Shown: piece after piece, positions 49,373-57,968 of the stretch
How positions within the stretch are numbered: the first letter of the stretch is position 1
How the letters are laid out: every line of letters starts with the position of its first letter
NCBI RefSeq assembly: GCF_000745345.1
Contig: NZ_JQNR01000005.1
Span: forward strand, 4,464,001-4,528,000
Length of the DNA stretch: 64,000 nt
Source: Actinacidiphila yeochonensis CN732
GTDB lineage: Bacteria > Actinomycetota > Actinomycetes > Streptomycetales > Streptomycetaceae
Direction: 5' to 3'
Translations under genes and position numbers: made by a program
Notes under the pieces: model-generated
Databases searched by the model: none
Seen by the model: the letters and a program-made list of their open reading frames with translations, nothing else
Told to the model about the DNA's origin: nothing

Positions 49373-50611
49373 GTGGACGCCGCCGCCTGGCCCGACGTGG
49401 CCCGCCTGCCGCGCGGCTCCCGTGCCCGTACGGCCGTGGCCCGGGCGCTGGTGGGCCGCGCGCTGGCCCGGCTGCCGCTGCGCGTCCAGTACCCGGACGG
49501 CTCGGTCACCGGCGGGCGCGGGCCGGTGCTGGTGCTGCGCGACCCGGCCGCCTTCCACCGGCGGATCGGCGCCGACGGCCTCATCGGGTTCGGCGAGTCG
49601 TACATGGCGGGGGAGTGGGGCGCGGACGACCTCACCGCCGTCCTGACCGCCATGGCCGAGCAGGTCGCCGAGCTGGTGCCCGGCGCCGTCCAGCGGCTGC
49701 GCGGCCTGTGGGAGCACCGCCGCCCGAGCGCCGAACGGAACACCCCCGGCGGCGCCCGCTCCAACATCCGCCGCCACTACGACCTGTCCAACGACCTCTT
49801 CGCCGCCTTCCTCGACCCCACGATGACCTATTCCGCCGCTCTCTTCGAGGAACTGCCCGGCAGCCGTGACGGGCTGGCCGCGGCACAGCGCCGCAAGATC
49901 GACAGGTTGCTCGACCTCGCCGGGGTGGGCGGGGGGACCCGGCTGCTGGAGATCGGCACCGGATGGGGCGAACTGGCGGTGCGTGCCGCCGCCCGCGGTG
50001 CCCGGGTGCGGACCGTCACCCTCTCCGCCGAGCAGCGCGCGCTGGCCGAGGCCCGGGTGGCGGCCGCCGGCCTGACCGACCGGGTCGCCGTGGAGCAGCG
50101 GGACTACCGGGAGGTGGACGGCCGGTACGACGCGGTGGTGAGCGTGGAGATGATCGAGGCCGTCGGCGTGGAGTTCTGGCCGGACTACTTCGCCGCGCTG
50201 GCCCGGCTCACCGAGCCCGGCGGACGCGTCGCCCTCCAGGCCATCACGATGCCGCACGCCCGGCTGCTCGCCACCAAGGACGCCCGCAGCTGGATCGGGA
50301 AGTACGTCTTCCCCGGCGGTGTCATCCCCTCCGTGGAGGCGATCGAGCGGACGGCCCGCGCCCACGGTCTGCGGATCGCCGACGACACCGCCTACGGCCC
50401 GCACTACGCCGAGACGCTGCGGCTGTGGCGGGAACGGTTCACCGCCGCGGCCCCGGAGGTCGCCGCGCTCGGCTTCGACGCCGTCTTCCGCCGCATGTGG
50501 GAGTTCTACCTGGCCTACTGCGAGGCCGGGTTCCGAGCCGGCTACCTGGACGTCCACCAGACGCTGCTGCTGCCCGTCGAACCGCGCGCACCCCGGACGG
50601 TCCTTCGGTGA
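49373..50611 (+). CDS. Cyclopropane-fatty-acyl-phospholipid synthase-family methyltransferase (UfaA1/UfaM-like)
   Basis: A 412-aa SAM methyltransferase that acts on unsaturated acyl chains of phospholipids. GLIGFGESYMAGEWGADDL (~75) and NIRRHYDLSNDLFAAFLDP (~140) are the lipid-binding blocks; LLEIGTGWGELAVRAAARG is the SAM site; SVEMIEAVG follows. GTG 49373 begins near the family start. An ATG coupled to the preceding stop (49155) is in another frame, so the true N-terminus may have suffered an indel. By operon context it makes methyl-branched or furan-type fatty acids rather than simple cyclopropanes. Confidence 0.85.
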   Translation: MDAAAWPDVARLPRGSRARTAVARALVGRALARLPLRVQYPDGSVTGGRGPVLVLRDPAAFHRRIGADGLIGFGESYMAGEWGADDLTAVLTAMAEQVAELVPGAVQRLRGLWEHRRPSAERNTPGGARSNIRRHYDLSNDLFAAFLDPTMTYSAALFEELPGSRDGLAAAQRRKIDRLLDLAGVGGGTRLLEIGTGWGELAVRAAARGARVRTVTLSAEQRALAEARVAAAGLTDRVAVEQRDYREVDGRYDAVVSVEMIEAVGVEFWPDYFAALARLTEPGGRVALQAITMPHARLLATKDARSWIGKYVFPGGVIPSVEAIERTARAHGLRIADDTAYGPHYAETLRLWRERFTAAAPEVAALGFDAVFRRMWEFYLAYCEAGFRAGYLDVHQTLLLPVEPRAPRTVLR

Positions 50612-50672
50612 CACCCCGTCATACGCCTTCTCCAGGAGGTCAGTTCGGTCTGGGCGCGGGGGGCGGCGCGCC

Positions 50673-51476
50673 GTGAACGGCTACCCCTGGGCCGACCTCG
50701 CCCGCAACCTCGGCTGGGCGGCAGCGGCCTCGCTGGCCGTGATGGGGGCGACGTTCGCCGTCGGCACGGCCAAGGGTGTCCACCGGGTCGTCGACACCGC
50801 CTGGGGGCTCGCCTTCGGTGCCGTCGCCGGCGCCACCCTCGCCGCGTCGGCCGGCCACGGCGACGCCGGGCGGCGCCTGCTGGTGACCCTGGCCACCGCC
50901 GTGTGGGGGCTGCGGCTCGCGGTCCACATCGCCCGCCGCGGCCGCGGCCACGGCGAGGACCCCCGGTACGCGAGGATGCTCGCGCGGGCCCGGGGCAACC
51001 CCCACCTGTACGCGTTGCGGAAGATCTACCTCACCCAGGGCGCCCTGGTCTGGCTGGTCTCGCTGCCGGTGCAGGCCGCCGCCTACGCGCCCGGACCGCT
51101 CGGCGCGGCGGACGCGGTCGGCGGCGCCCTGTGGGCGGCCGGACTGGCCTTCGAAGCCGTGGGCGACCACCAGCTCGCCGCGTTCAGGGCCGACCCGGAC
51201 AACCGGGGCAGGCTGATGGACCGCGGCCTGTGGTCCTGGACGCGGCACCCGAACTACTTCGGCGACTTCCTCGTCTGGTGGGGCCTGTACGCGGTGGCCT
51301 GCGCCTCCTGGCAGTCGGCCGCGGTCGGGGCGCTCTCGCCGCTGCTGATGGGGTATCTGCTCGTCTTCGGCAGCGGCAAGCGGCTGTTGGAGGCCCACAT
51401 GGCCGACCGTCCCGGGTACGCCGCCTACCGCGCGCGGGTCAGCGGCTTCTTCCCCCGGCCGCCGCGCCGCGCCTGA
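50673..51476 (+). CDS. DUF1295-family membrane protein (steroid 5-alpha-reductase-like fold)
   Basis: A 267-aa protein with about six membrane helices. The C-terminal part (GRLMDRGLWSWTRHPNYFGD, then SPLLMGYLLVFGSGKRLLE) is the DUF1295/steroid reductase block that binds NADPH in relatives. It is the last gene of the lipid operon, as Rv0446c is in the SigK operon of mycobacteria. GTG 50673 is used. It probably reduces a fatty-acyl double bond or methylene intermediate; this is inferred. Confidence 0.85.
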   Translation: MNGYPWADLARNLGWAAAASLAVMGATFAVGTAKGVHRVVDTAWGLAFGAVAGATLAASAGHGDAGRRLLVTLATAVWGLRLAVHIARRGRGHGEDPRYARMLARARGNPHLYALRKIYLTQGALVWLVSLPVQAAAYAPGPLGAADAVGGALWAAGLAFEAVGDHQLAAFRADPDNRGRLMDRGLWSWTRHPNYFGDFLVWWGLYAVACASWQSAAVGALSPLLMGYLLVFGSGKRLLEAHMADRPGYAAYRARVSGFFPRPPRRA

Positions 51477-51892
51477 ACGCGCGCGCCGCGCCTCCGCCGA
51501 AACACCTGCGCGAAGGGCTCTGCCGCACCCGGGGTTTCGGCAACATCCCAGCATCATTCGGCGGTTCGGCGGTTCGGCGGTTCGGCGGTTCGGCGGTTCG
51601 GCAGTTCGGCGGTTCGTCGCGGCCGCTCGCGCGGGCGCGGTGGAGCGCGGTCCGGACCGGGGTGCGCACGTCGCGGCGCCTTCGTCCGACCTGGCCGGGG
51701 CCGGTCGCCGCGTCGACGGCGGAACTGCGGGGGCAGGGCGGGGGCGAGGCGTTTCGGGAGCCCGTTCAGGCGCCGGAGCGGATCTGTGCGCGAAGGGTTG
51801 ACCGGCCGGTTGCCAGGCCCTAGGTTCACGGCAACTTGCGGGGCGTGGTTCGAAACATTCGGTCGCGCCTGGGAGCTGAAAGGGACACCTTA
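51477..51892. other. Intergenic region with tandem repeats before the xylanase gene
   Basis: A 416-base gap. It starts with 8-bp tandem repeats (51561-51616) and ends with GAAAGGGA as ribosome site. TTCGAA at 51850-51855 is the only other palindrome close to the xylanase start. No gene and no perfect CebR box are present. Confidence 0.4.
51561..51616 (+). repeat. Seven 8-bp tandem repeats GCGGTTCG
   Basis: GCGGTTCG is repeated seven times without gaps; only the sixth has one change (GCAGTTCG). The 8-base period is not a multiple of three and the run is outside genes. Such runs vary by slippage. Confidence 0.9.
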
Positions 51893-53029
51893 GTGATCAA
51901 GATGACTCGCGCCGCCACGCTGGGCGCGGCGGCCGCCGCTCTGATCGTCTCCGCGTTCGCCATCCCGTCGGCGACGGCCGGCACCCCCGGGGCGAAGCAC
52001 GCGGGGGCGGCTCTCCCCGGAGCCGGTTCCCACGGGCAGCCCCGTGTGAGCACCGCCGCCGCGGACAGCCTGGGCGCGCTGGGCCTGAAGGCCGGGGTCC
52101 GCGTCGGCACCGCCGTCAACTCCGACGCCCTGGCCGCCGAGTCCGACTACAGCGGCGTCGTGGGCTCCCAGTTCACCTCCGTGACGCCCGAGAACGTCAT
52201 GAAGTGGGACACCGTCGAGCCGCGGCAGGGCACGTACGACTACCAGCAGGCCGACCAGCTGGTGGCGTACGCCCAGGCCCACGGTCAGCTGGTGCGCGGC
52301 CACAACCTCGTCTGGTACAACCAGCTGCCGTCCTGGCTGACCAGCGGGAACTTCACCTCCGACCAGCTGCGGACGATCCTGCGCCAGCACATCACCAGCG
52401 AGGTCTCGCACTTCAAGGGCAAGATCTGGCAGTGGGACGTCGTCAACGAGGCGTTCAACGACGACGGCACGCTGCGCGACGACATCTGGCTGGAGAAGCT
52501 CGGCCCGGACTACATCAAGGACGCCTTCGTCTGGGCCCACGAGGCCGACCCGAAGGCCAAGCTCTACATCAACGACTACAACATCGAGGGTGTCAACGCG
52601 AAGAGCACCGCCCTCTACGACCTGGTCGGCTCGCTGCGCAAGCAGGGCGTGCCGATCCAGGGCGTCGGCATCCAGGGCCACTTGGACGTCCAGTACCCGG
52701 CCCCGCACGACATCGCGGACAACATGGGCCGCTTCGACAGGCTCGGCGTGGAGACCGCGATCACCGAGGCCGACGTACGCATCCCGCTGCCCGCCGACAG
52801 CACCAAGGTCGAGGCGCAGAACGAGGCGTACCAGACGCTGCTGGAGGGCTGCCTGCTCACCAGCCACTGCACCGACTTCACTGTGTGGGGCTTCACCGAC
52901 AAGTACTCGTGGGTACCGAGCACCTTCTCCGGTGAGGGCCAGTCGAACATCTACGACGAGAACTACCAGCCGAAGACCGCCTACACGGTCCTCCAGCAGG
53001 ACCTGAAGCTGGCCGCCGGCCGCCGCTGA
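51893..53029 (+). CDS. Secreted endo-1,4-beta-xylanase (GH10)
   Basis: A 378-aa exported xylanase made of one GH10 catalytic barrel, no carbohydrate-binding module. The signal peptide is residues 1-30 (AATLGAAAAALIVSAFAIPS). TSVTPENVMKWDTVEP, GHNLVWYNQLPSWL and the acid/base Glu186 in WDVVNEAF precede the nucleophile Glu292 in AITEADVR. GTG 51893 follows GAAAGGGA; the ATG at 51902 is an alternative. An acetyl-xylan esterase gene lies 2.2 kb on and would assist it. Confidence 0.92.
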   Translation: MIKMTRAATLGAAAAALIVSAFAIPSATAGTPGAKHAGAALPGAGSHGQPRVSTAAADSLGALGLKAGVRVGTAVNSDALAAESDYSGVVGSQFTSVTPENVMKWDTVEPRQGTYDYQQADQLVAYAQAHGQLVRGHNLVWYNQLPSWLTSGNFTSDQLRTILRQHITSEVSHFKGKIWQWDVVNEAFNDDGTLRDDIWLEKLGPDYIKDAFVWAHEADPKAKLYINDYNIEGVNAKSTALYDLVGSLRKQGVPIQGVGIQGHLDVQYPAPHDIADNMGRFDRLGVETAITEADVRIPLPADSTKVEAQNEAYQTLLEGCLLTSHCTDFTVWGFTDKYSWVPSTFSGEGQSNIYDENYQPKTAYTVLQQDLKLAAGRR

Positions 53030-53051
53030 CCTCGCGGAACGCAGCCGCTCC

Positions 53052-53087
53052 CCGGCCCCGTACGCGCCACCTCGCGTGCGGGGCCGG
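53052..53087 (+). terminator. Terminator after the xylanase gene
   Basis: CCGGCCCCGTACGCG and CGCGTGCGGGGCCGG form a 15-bp stem (one G-U pair) around CCACCT, 23 bases after the stop codon. Confidence 0.75.
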
Positions 53088-53554
53088 CGCCTGCCGGCGG
53101 CCGAGGCGGGGCCGGGCCCGCAGCGGTCGGCCGGCGGGGAGCGGAGCCCGAGGCGGAGCCCAAGTCCGCTGGTGGCGTGTCCACTTCGACGCCGGCGCGG
53201 CCGCCCCGCTCGCCGGCGCGGCCGCGCCGGGGTCCTGGGCGGGCGCCGACTGCCCTCGTACGACGCCGGGTTCGTGGGGACGGCCGCTCCGGGGGGCGAC
53301 GAGTTCCGCGTCGACCCGAAGGAGTCCCGCGGCATCGACGACGTCGGCCGCACTGCTCCGCGCTGGGTGCACCATTGCTCCAACTACCGTACGCGGTAGG
53401 GGTGTTAGCAGATTCGAGGCTCGTGGTCGAACCGGAATGGCGTCGTCAGCCGACCGGTCGAACCGCTGATCGCCGTGGCGCCTGATCGGATTCGCAACAG
53501 GTCGCCCAAAGAATGGCTTTGATCTTCTCTAAGCGGAAGTGTTAGCTTTCCGCC
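53088..53554. other. Intergenic region before the leader peptide
   Basis: No convincing gene. The final ~150 bases are lower in GC (AAGAATGGCTTTGATCTTCT near 53510, then AAGCGGAAGTGTTAGCTTTC) and probably contain the promoter of the leader peptide/symporter transcript, with TTAGCT a possible -10. Confidence 0.4.
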
Positions 53555-53683
53555 ATGAACAGAGCAACCTCGCGCATCGTCGAGGTCCCTTCGCGCGACG
53601 GCCGCGCCGTTCTGGGCGTTCTGCTCGTGGCGCGCCTGCACGTCGATCTGTGTCGCCGCGTTTCCGCGGCCTGTCGCGCCTGA
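53555..53683 (+). CDS. Cys-containing leader peptide before a DAACS symporter
   Basis: A 42-aa frame from ATG 53555 ending at TGA 53683. The last 16 residues, RLHVDLCRRVSAACRA, follow the pattern of the common Streptomyces putative leader peptides (R-x-H-V-D-L-x-R-x-x-S-A-x-C). These stand before sulfur-related and transport genes and are thought to sense cysteine supply through their Cys codons. The symporter begins 98 bases downstream. A shorter form from GTG 53630 would have the same end. Confidence 0.6.
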   Translation: MNRATSRIVEVPSRDGRAVLGVLLVARLHVDLCRRVSAACRA

Positions 53684-53781
53684 CCGCGCCCCACCTCGAC
53701 GCAGCGCGCCGCTGTTCTCTCCGCACGGCCGCGTCTCCCGTACGTCCTCGTCCACTTCCACCCGCGCGCCCCTACTGGAGT

Positions 53782-55128
53782 GTGTCCGTGTCCGCGAACA
53801 CCGCCCAACCGCAGCCCGCGAAGCCCGGCTTCCGCATACCCGTGCCGTTCTGGGCCCAGGTCCTGATCGGCCTCGCCGTCGGCCTGGTCCTCGGCTTCGT
53901 CGCCCGCACCTACGACGTCGCCTGGCTCGCCACCACCCTCGACAAGGTCGGCAGCATCTTCGTCCAGCTGCTGAAGCTGGCCGTGGCGCCCATGGTCTTC
54001 TTCGCGATCATGGTGTCCATCACCAACCTGCGCAAGGTCAACAACGCGGCCCGGCTGGCCGGCCGTACCCTGCTCTGGTTCATGATCACCTCGCTGATCG
54101 CGGTCGTCATCGGCCTCGCGATCGGCCTGATCTCCAACCCGGGCTCCGGCTCCCACCTCACCCCGGCCGACGGCGCCAAGCCGCAGCACACCGGCAGCTG
54201 GCTCGACTTCCTGACCGGCATCATCCCGACGGACGTCGTCACCCCGTTCACCGAGCTGAACGTCCTGCAGATCGTCTTCATGGCGGTCGCCGCCGGCATC
54301 GCGATCCTGAAGATCGGCTCCAAGGCCCAGCCGATCCTCACCCTCTCCGAGTCCGTCCTGGAGCTGCTGCAGAAGGCCCTGTGGTGGGTGATCCTGCTCG
54401 CCCCGATCGGCTCCGCCGGCCTCATCGGCCGCGCCATCGTGCAGTACGGCTGGGACCTGCTCGACAACTACGCGACCTTCACCGCCGACATCTACATCGG
54501 CTGCGCCCTGGTCCTGTTCGGCGTCTACCCGCTCCTGCTGGCCACCGTCGCCAAGCTCAACCCGCTGCAGTTCTTCAAGGGCGCCTGGCCCGCCATCCAG
54601 CTGGCGTTCGTCTCCCGCTCCTCGGTCGGCACCATGCCGGTCACCCAGCAGTCGGCGATCCGCCTGGGTGTCCCGAAGGAGTACGTCTCCTTCGCCGTGC
54701 CGTTCGGCGCGACCACCAAGATGGACGGCTGCGCGGCCATCTACCCGGCCATCTCCGCGATCTTCGTGGCGCAGATCTTCGACGTCAGCCTGGGCGTCAA
54801 GGACTACCTGCTCATCGCCTTCGTCTCGGTGATCGGCTCGGCTGCGACCGCCGGCCTGACGGGCGCGACGGTCATGCTGACGCTGACCCTCTCCACCCTG
54901 GGCCTGCCGATGGAGGGCGTGGGCCTGCTGCTGGCGATCGACCCGATCCTGGACATGATGCGCACCGCCACCAACGTGGCCGGCCAGACCCTCGTCCCGG
55001 TCCTCGTCTCCGCCCGCGAGAACATCCTGGACCGCGCGAAGTACGACAACGCGACGGCCTCCCCGGCCGACGAGGTGGAGAGCGTCTACAGCGAGCCGCA
55101 GCGGGAATCCACCCCGGTGGCCGCCTGA
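53782..55128 (+). CDS. Dicarboxylate/amino acid:cation symporter (DAACS family)
   Basis: A 448-aa membrane carrier with eight helices and two re-entrant loops. Loop signatures are AFVSRSSVGTMPVTQ (HP1 serine-rich) and FGATTKMDGCAAIYPAISAI (the NMDG-like helix 7 motif with MDG). It takes up a dicarboxylate or amino acid with Na+ or H+. The Cys-containing leader peptide upstream makes cystine (TcyP-like) a candidate substrate; this is inference. GTG 53782 or 53788 is the start. A strong terminator follows. Confidence 0.9.
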   Translation: MSVSANTAQPQPAKPGFRIPVPFWAQVLIGLAVGLVLGFVARTYDVAWLATTLDKVGSIFVQLLKLAVAPMVFFAIMVSITNLRKVNNAARLAGRTLLWFMITSLIAVVIGLAIGLISNPGSGSHLTPADGAKPQHTGSWLDFLTGIIPTDVVTPFTELNVLQIVFMAVAAGIAILKIGSKAQPILTLSESVLELLQKALWWVILLAPIGSAGLIGRAIVQYGWDLLDNYATFTADIYIGCALVLFGVYPLLLATVAKLNPLQFFKGAWPAIQLAFVSRSSVGTMPVTQQSAIRLGVPKEYVSFAVPFGATTKMDGCAAIYPAISAIFVAQIFDVSLGVKDYLLIAFVSVIGSAATAGLTGATVMLTLTLSTLGLPMEGVGLLLAIDPILDMMRTATNVAGQTLVPVLVSARENILDRAKYDNATASPADEVESVYSEPQRESTPVAA

Positions 55129-55166
55129 TCCCCCGGCGGCCTCCCGTACGGCCGCCGCTGCTCCAC

Positions 55167-55201
55167 CTCCGCCCCGCCGGGTTCAGCCCGGCGGGGCGGA
55201 G
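55167..55201. terminator. Perfect 15-bp stem terminator between convergent genes
   Basis: CTCCGCCCCGCCGGG (55167-55181) pairs fully with CCCGGCGGGGCGGAG (55187-55201) around TTCAG. It serves the symporter gene and probably also the convergent esterase gene ending at 55243. Confidence 0.8.
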
Positions 55202-55242
55202 TGCCGTCCGGGCGCCCCGCCGGGGACGGCGCCGGGCGGCGG

Positions 55243-56211
55243 TCAGCCGAACAGGCCGGCCAGGAAGCGGAACTGCTCCTCGGTCTGGAAACCGCCGCCG
55301 CCCTCATGGCCGTTGAACGTCCACACCGTGATGTCCTTCTCGCCCCGCCACCGGTTGTAGGCCGCGAAGACGGTCGACGGCGGGCAGACCGAATCCATCA
55401 GCGCCACCGAGAACAGCGCCGGGGCGGTCGCCCGAGCCGCCAGGTTCATCCCGTCGAAGTACTCGAGCGTGCCGAACGCCTCCTGCTCCCGGTGGCGTTG
55501 GGTGCGGCAGAAGGTGGGCAGCTCCGAGTACGGCGCCGCGGCGGTGATCTCCGCCGCCCGCCGGAAGTGGCACAGGAACGGCACGTCCACGAGCGCCGCG
55601 GCGACCTCCTGATGCAGCGCCGACGCCGCGATCGCGATGCCGCCGCCCTGGCTGGCGCCCTGGACCACGACCCGTTCGCGGTCGACCCGGGGGTGCGCCA
55701 GGGCGGTGTCCACGGCCAGCACCGCGTCGGTGAACACCCGGCGGTAGTAGTACGTCCGCGGCGACTCGATGCCACGGGTGAGGTAGCCGGCCGTGTGCGG
55801 CGCGCCGGCGGGGGCCGGGTCGGGCGTCACCGCGTGGGTCCAGCCGCCGCTGCCCTGGCCGCGGGTGTCCATCACGAGGTTGGCGTACCCGGCGGCCGAC
55901 CAGGTCAGGTTCTGGTGCGGCAGGCCGCGCCCGCCGTTGTACCCGACGAACTGCACCACGCAGGGCAGCGGCCCCTCGACGTTCCTGGGCAGCAGCAGCC
56001 AGCCGCGCACCTCGTGGCCGCCGTACCCGGAGAAGGACACGTCGAAGACGTCCACCGTGCGCAGCCCGCTCTCGCACGGCTCGAACCGGGCGGGCCCGGC
56101 GAGCGCGCGGGACTCGGCGAGCGTCTGCCGCCAGAAGTCGTCGAAGTCGGCGGGCTCGCTGGGCGTCGGCCGGTAGGCGCGCAGATCGGTCAGGGGCATG
56201 TCGACGAACAC
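55243..56211 (-). CDS. Acetyl-xylan esterase / cephalosporin-C deacetylase (CE7)
   Basis: A 322-aa CE7 esterase. Catalytic Ser187 is in GASQGG; Asp lies in ALMDSVCPPS and His in FNGHEGG. RGQGSGGWTHAV is the conserved CE7 RGQ motif. It has no signal peptide, so it deacetylates imported xylo-oligosaccharides or other small acetates in the cytosol. GTG 56211 has GAGAGGA in front; ATG 56199 is possible. It would complement the secreted xylanase at 51893. Confidence 0.9.
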   Translation of the reverse strand: MFVDMPLTDLRAYRPTPSEPADFDDFWRQTLAESRALAGPARFEPCESGLRTVDVFDVSFSGYGGHEVRGWLLLPRNVEGPLPCVVQFVGYNGGRGLPHQNLTWSAAGYANLVMDTRGQGSGGWTHAVTPDPAPAGAPHTAGYLTRGIESPRTYYYRRVFTDAVLAVDTALAHPRVDRERVVVQGASQGGGIAIAASALHQEVAAALVDVPFLCHFRRAAEITAAAPYSELPTFCRTQRHREQEAFGTLEYFDGMNLAARATAPALFSVALMDSVCPPSTVFAAYNRWRGEKDITVWTFNGHEGGGGFQTEEQFRFLAGLFG

Positions 56212-56445
56212 GCGTGGTCCTCTCGCTTCTCGCTGTGTCGTGCTTCTCGCCGTGTCGTGGTGGGCGCGGCGGGGTGCGGCGGGCGGTCGGCAGCGCGTCC
56301 CGGCGTTTCCCGGCGGGCCGTGCTGCCGCCCCCGGTGATGGTGCCACTCATGTGCGCGGCGCACGGTCCGGGCGGCGTTCCGGTCTTCCGCAGGCGCGCG
56401 GCGCGCCGCCCGCCAGGCCCGTCGCGGCCGCGCGCGGCCGTCGGT

Positions 56446-57045
56446 TCAGTTCCCGGTGCCGGGCAGCGCCGGGCCGAGGACACCGGCCACCACGCGGGTG
56501 ACGGCGGCCTCGTCCGGCGGCCCGGCGGTGCGGTCGGCGAACAGCAGGTGGGCGGCGCCGACCAGCGAGGGGGCCAGGGCTCCGGTGTCGGCGCCGGACG
56601 CGATCCGGCCCGCCTCCCGCTCGGCGGTGAGGTAGCGGGCGAGGGCCCGTGCGGCCTCGGTGAGGACGGGGACGCCCTTCGGCGTGGTACGGCGCAGCCG
56701 GGCGCGCACCTCGTCGCGGAAGACCACCAGGGCGACGACGGCGACGGCCACCGTGTCGAAGAGCTCGGTCAGCGCGCCGGCCACGTTGCCGACCACCGTG
56801 CCCGTTCCGGCGGCGGCGAGCAGTTCGGCGCCCCGGACCTCGGTCCGGGCGACGCGGTCCAGCACCAGCTCGGCGAGGAAGGCGTCGAAGTCGGGGAAGT
56901 GCCGGTGCAGGACGCCCTTGGCGCAGCCCGCCTCCTCCGTGACGGCGCGGCTGGTCAGCGCGCCCGGCCCGGCGCGCAGCAGGAGGCGTTCGGCCGCCGC
57001 GAACAGCTGCTCCCGTACGTCGCGGATGGCGACTCCGGTCGGCAC
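56446..57045 (-). CDS. TetR-family repressor of the divergent methyltransferase
   Basis: A 199-aa TetR regulator. The HTH is at ~20-50 (SRAVTEEAGCAKGVLHRHFP). The remainder is a ligand domain. GTG 57045 has GGGAGG eight bases before it; an upstream in-frame ATG at 57117 lies inside the operator and is unlikely. Two GTGGGC/GCCCAC palindromes between it and the methyltransferase gene must be its operators. Confidence 0.9.
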   Translation of the reverse strand: MPTGVAIRDVREQLFAAAERLLLRAGPGALTSRAVTEEAGCAKGVLHRHFPDFDAFLAELVLDRVARTEVRGAELLAAAGTGTVVGNVAGALTELFDTVAVAVVALVVFRDEVRARLRRTTPKGVPVLTEAARALARYLTAEREAGRIASGADTGALAPSLVGAAHLLFADRTAGPPDEAAVTRVVAGVLGPALPGTGN

Positions 57046-57094
57046 GTGTGCCGTCCCTCCCTCCCGGCGCGCCCGTCCACCGGACCGCTGGGCT

Positions 57095-57138
57095 TTGACG
57101 AGTGGGCGCTCGCCCACTCATAGTGGGCGTATGCCCAC
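57095..57138 (+). promoter_or_regulatory. Promoter and twin TetR operators over the methyltransferase start
   Basis: TTGACG (57095-57100) and CATAGT (57119-57124), 18 bases apart, place the start of transcription at about ATG 57131, giving a leaderless mRNA. Operator one, GAGTGGGCG-CT-CGCCCACTC (57100-57119), fills the spacer. Operator two, GTGGGC-GTAT-GCCCAC (57123-57138), covers the -10 end and the start codon. Confidence 0.75.
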
Positions 57139-57958
57139 CCTACCGTCGGGAGAGGACGCGCCCCACCGGCACCGGCGGATCGCGGAGTCCTTCGGCGCGG
57201 ACGCGGCCCGCTACGACCGCGCCCGCCCCCGCTACCCCGACGCCCTCGTGGCCGCGGTGGCGGCCGCCGCGGCCGGCCGGGACCTGCTCGACGTCGGGTG
57301 CGGGACCGGCATCGCGGCCCGCCAGTTCCAGCAGGCCGGCTACCGGGTGCTCGGCGTCGAGCCGGACTCCCGGATGGCGGAGCTCGCGCGGCGCACGGGC
57401 GTCGAGGTGGACCTCGCCCGCTTCGAGGAATGGCGCCCGGGCGGGCGGTCGTTCGACGCGGTCACCGCCGCGCAGGCATGGCACTGGGTGGACCCGGTCG
57501 CCGGAGCCGCGGCGGCTGCCCGGGCACTGCGGCCCGGCGGGGTGCTCGCCGTGTTCTGGAACGCCTTCCAGCCGCCGCCCGGGGTCGCCGCGGCCTTCGC
57601 CGACGCGTTCGCGCGGGAGGCGCCCGACTCGCCCTTCGCCGCCGGTGCCGCCGGTGCCGCCGACCAGCGGGCCGCGGAGCCCTATCGGGCACTCGCCACC
57701 AAGGCGGTCGACGGCATCCGTGCGGCCGCGGCGTTCGAGGAGCCGGTCGAACGGCGCTTCACGTGGGAGTGGACGTACACCCGCGACGCCTGGCTGGACG
57801 TGCTGCCCACCCAGGGTTCCCTCACCCGGCTCGGCGCGGGACCGAGAGCCCGGGTGCTGGACGCGGTGGCGGCCGCCGTCGACGCGATCGGCGGCGCCTT
57901 CACCATGCCGTACACGACGGTGGCCGTCATGGCGCGCCGCTTCGGCGCGGGCGGGTGA
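57131..57958 (+). CDS. Class I SAM-dependent methyltransferase
   Basis: A 275-aa small-molecule methyltransferase. ESFGADAARYDRARPRYPDA opens the family, LLDVGCGTGIAARQF (~52) is the SAM site, and FDAVTAAQAWHWVDP (~112) is motif II/III. ATG 57131 lies inside the second TetR operator and the mRNA is probably leaderless. It is controlled by the divergent TetR. The methylated compound may be the TetR ligand. Confidence 0.9.
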   Translation: MPTLPSGEDAPHRHRRIAESFGADAARYDRARPRYPDALVAAVAAAAAGRDLLDVGCGTGIAARQFQQAGYRVLGVEPDSRMAELARRTGVEVDLARFEEWRPGGRSFDAVTAAQAWHWVDPVAGAAAAARALRPGGVLAVFWNAFQPPPGVAAAFADAFAREAPDSPFAAGAAGAADQRAAEPYRALATKAVDGIRAAAAFEEPVERRFTWEWTYTRDAWLDVLPTQGSLTRLGAGPRARVLDAVAAAVDAIGGAFTMPYTTVAVMARRFGAGG

Positions 57959-57968
57959 TGAGGGACGC

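Noticed and set aside
51850..51892. CebR-type operator at the xylanase promoter
   Set aside because: Only a half-site (TGGGAGC) is present; the full 14-bp palindrome is not.
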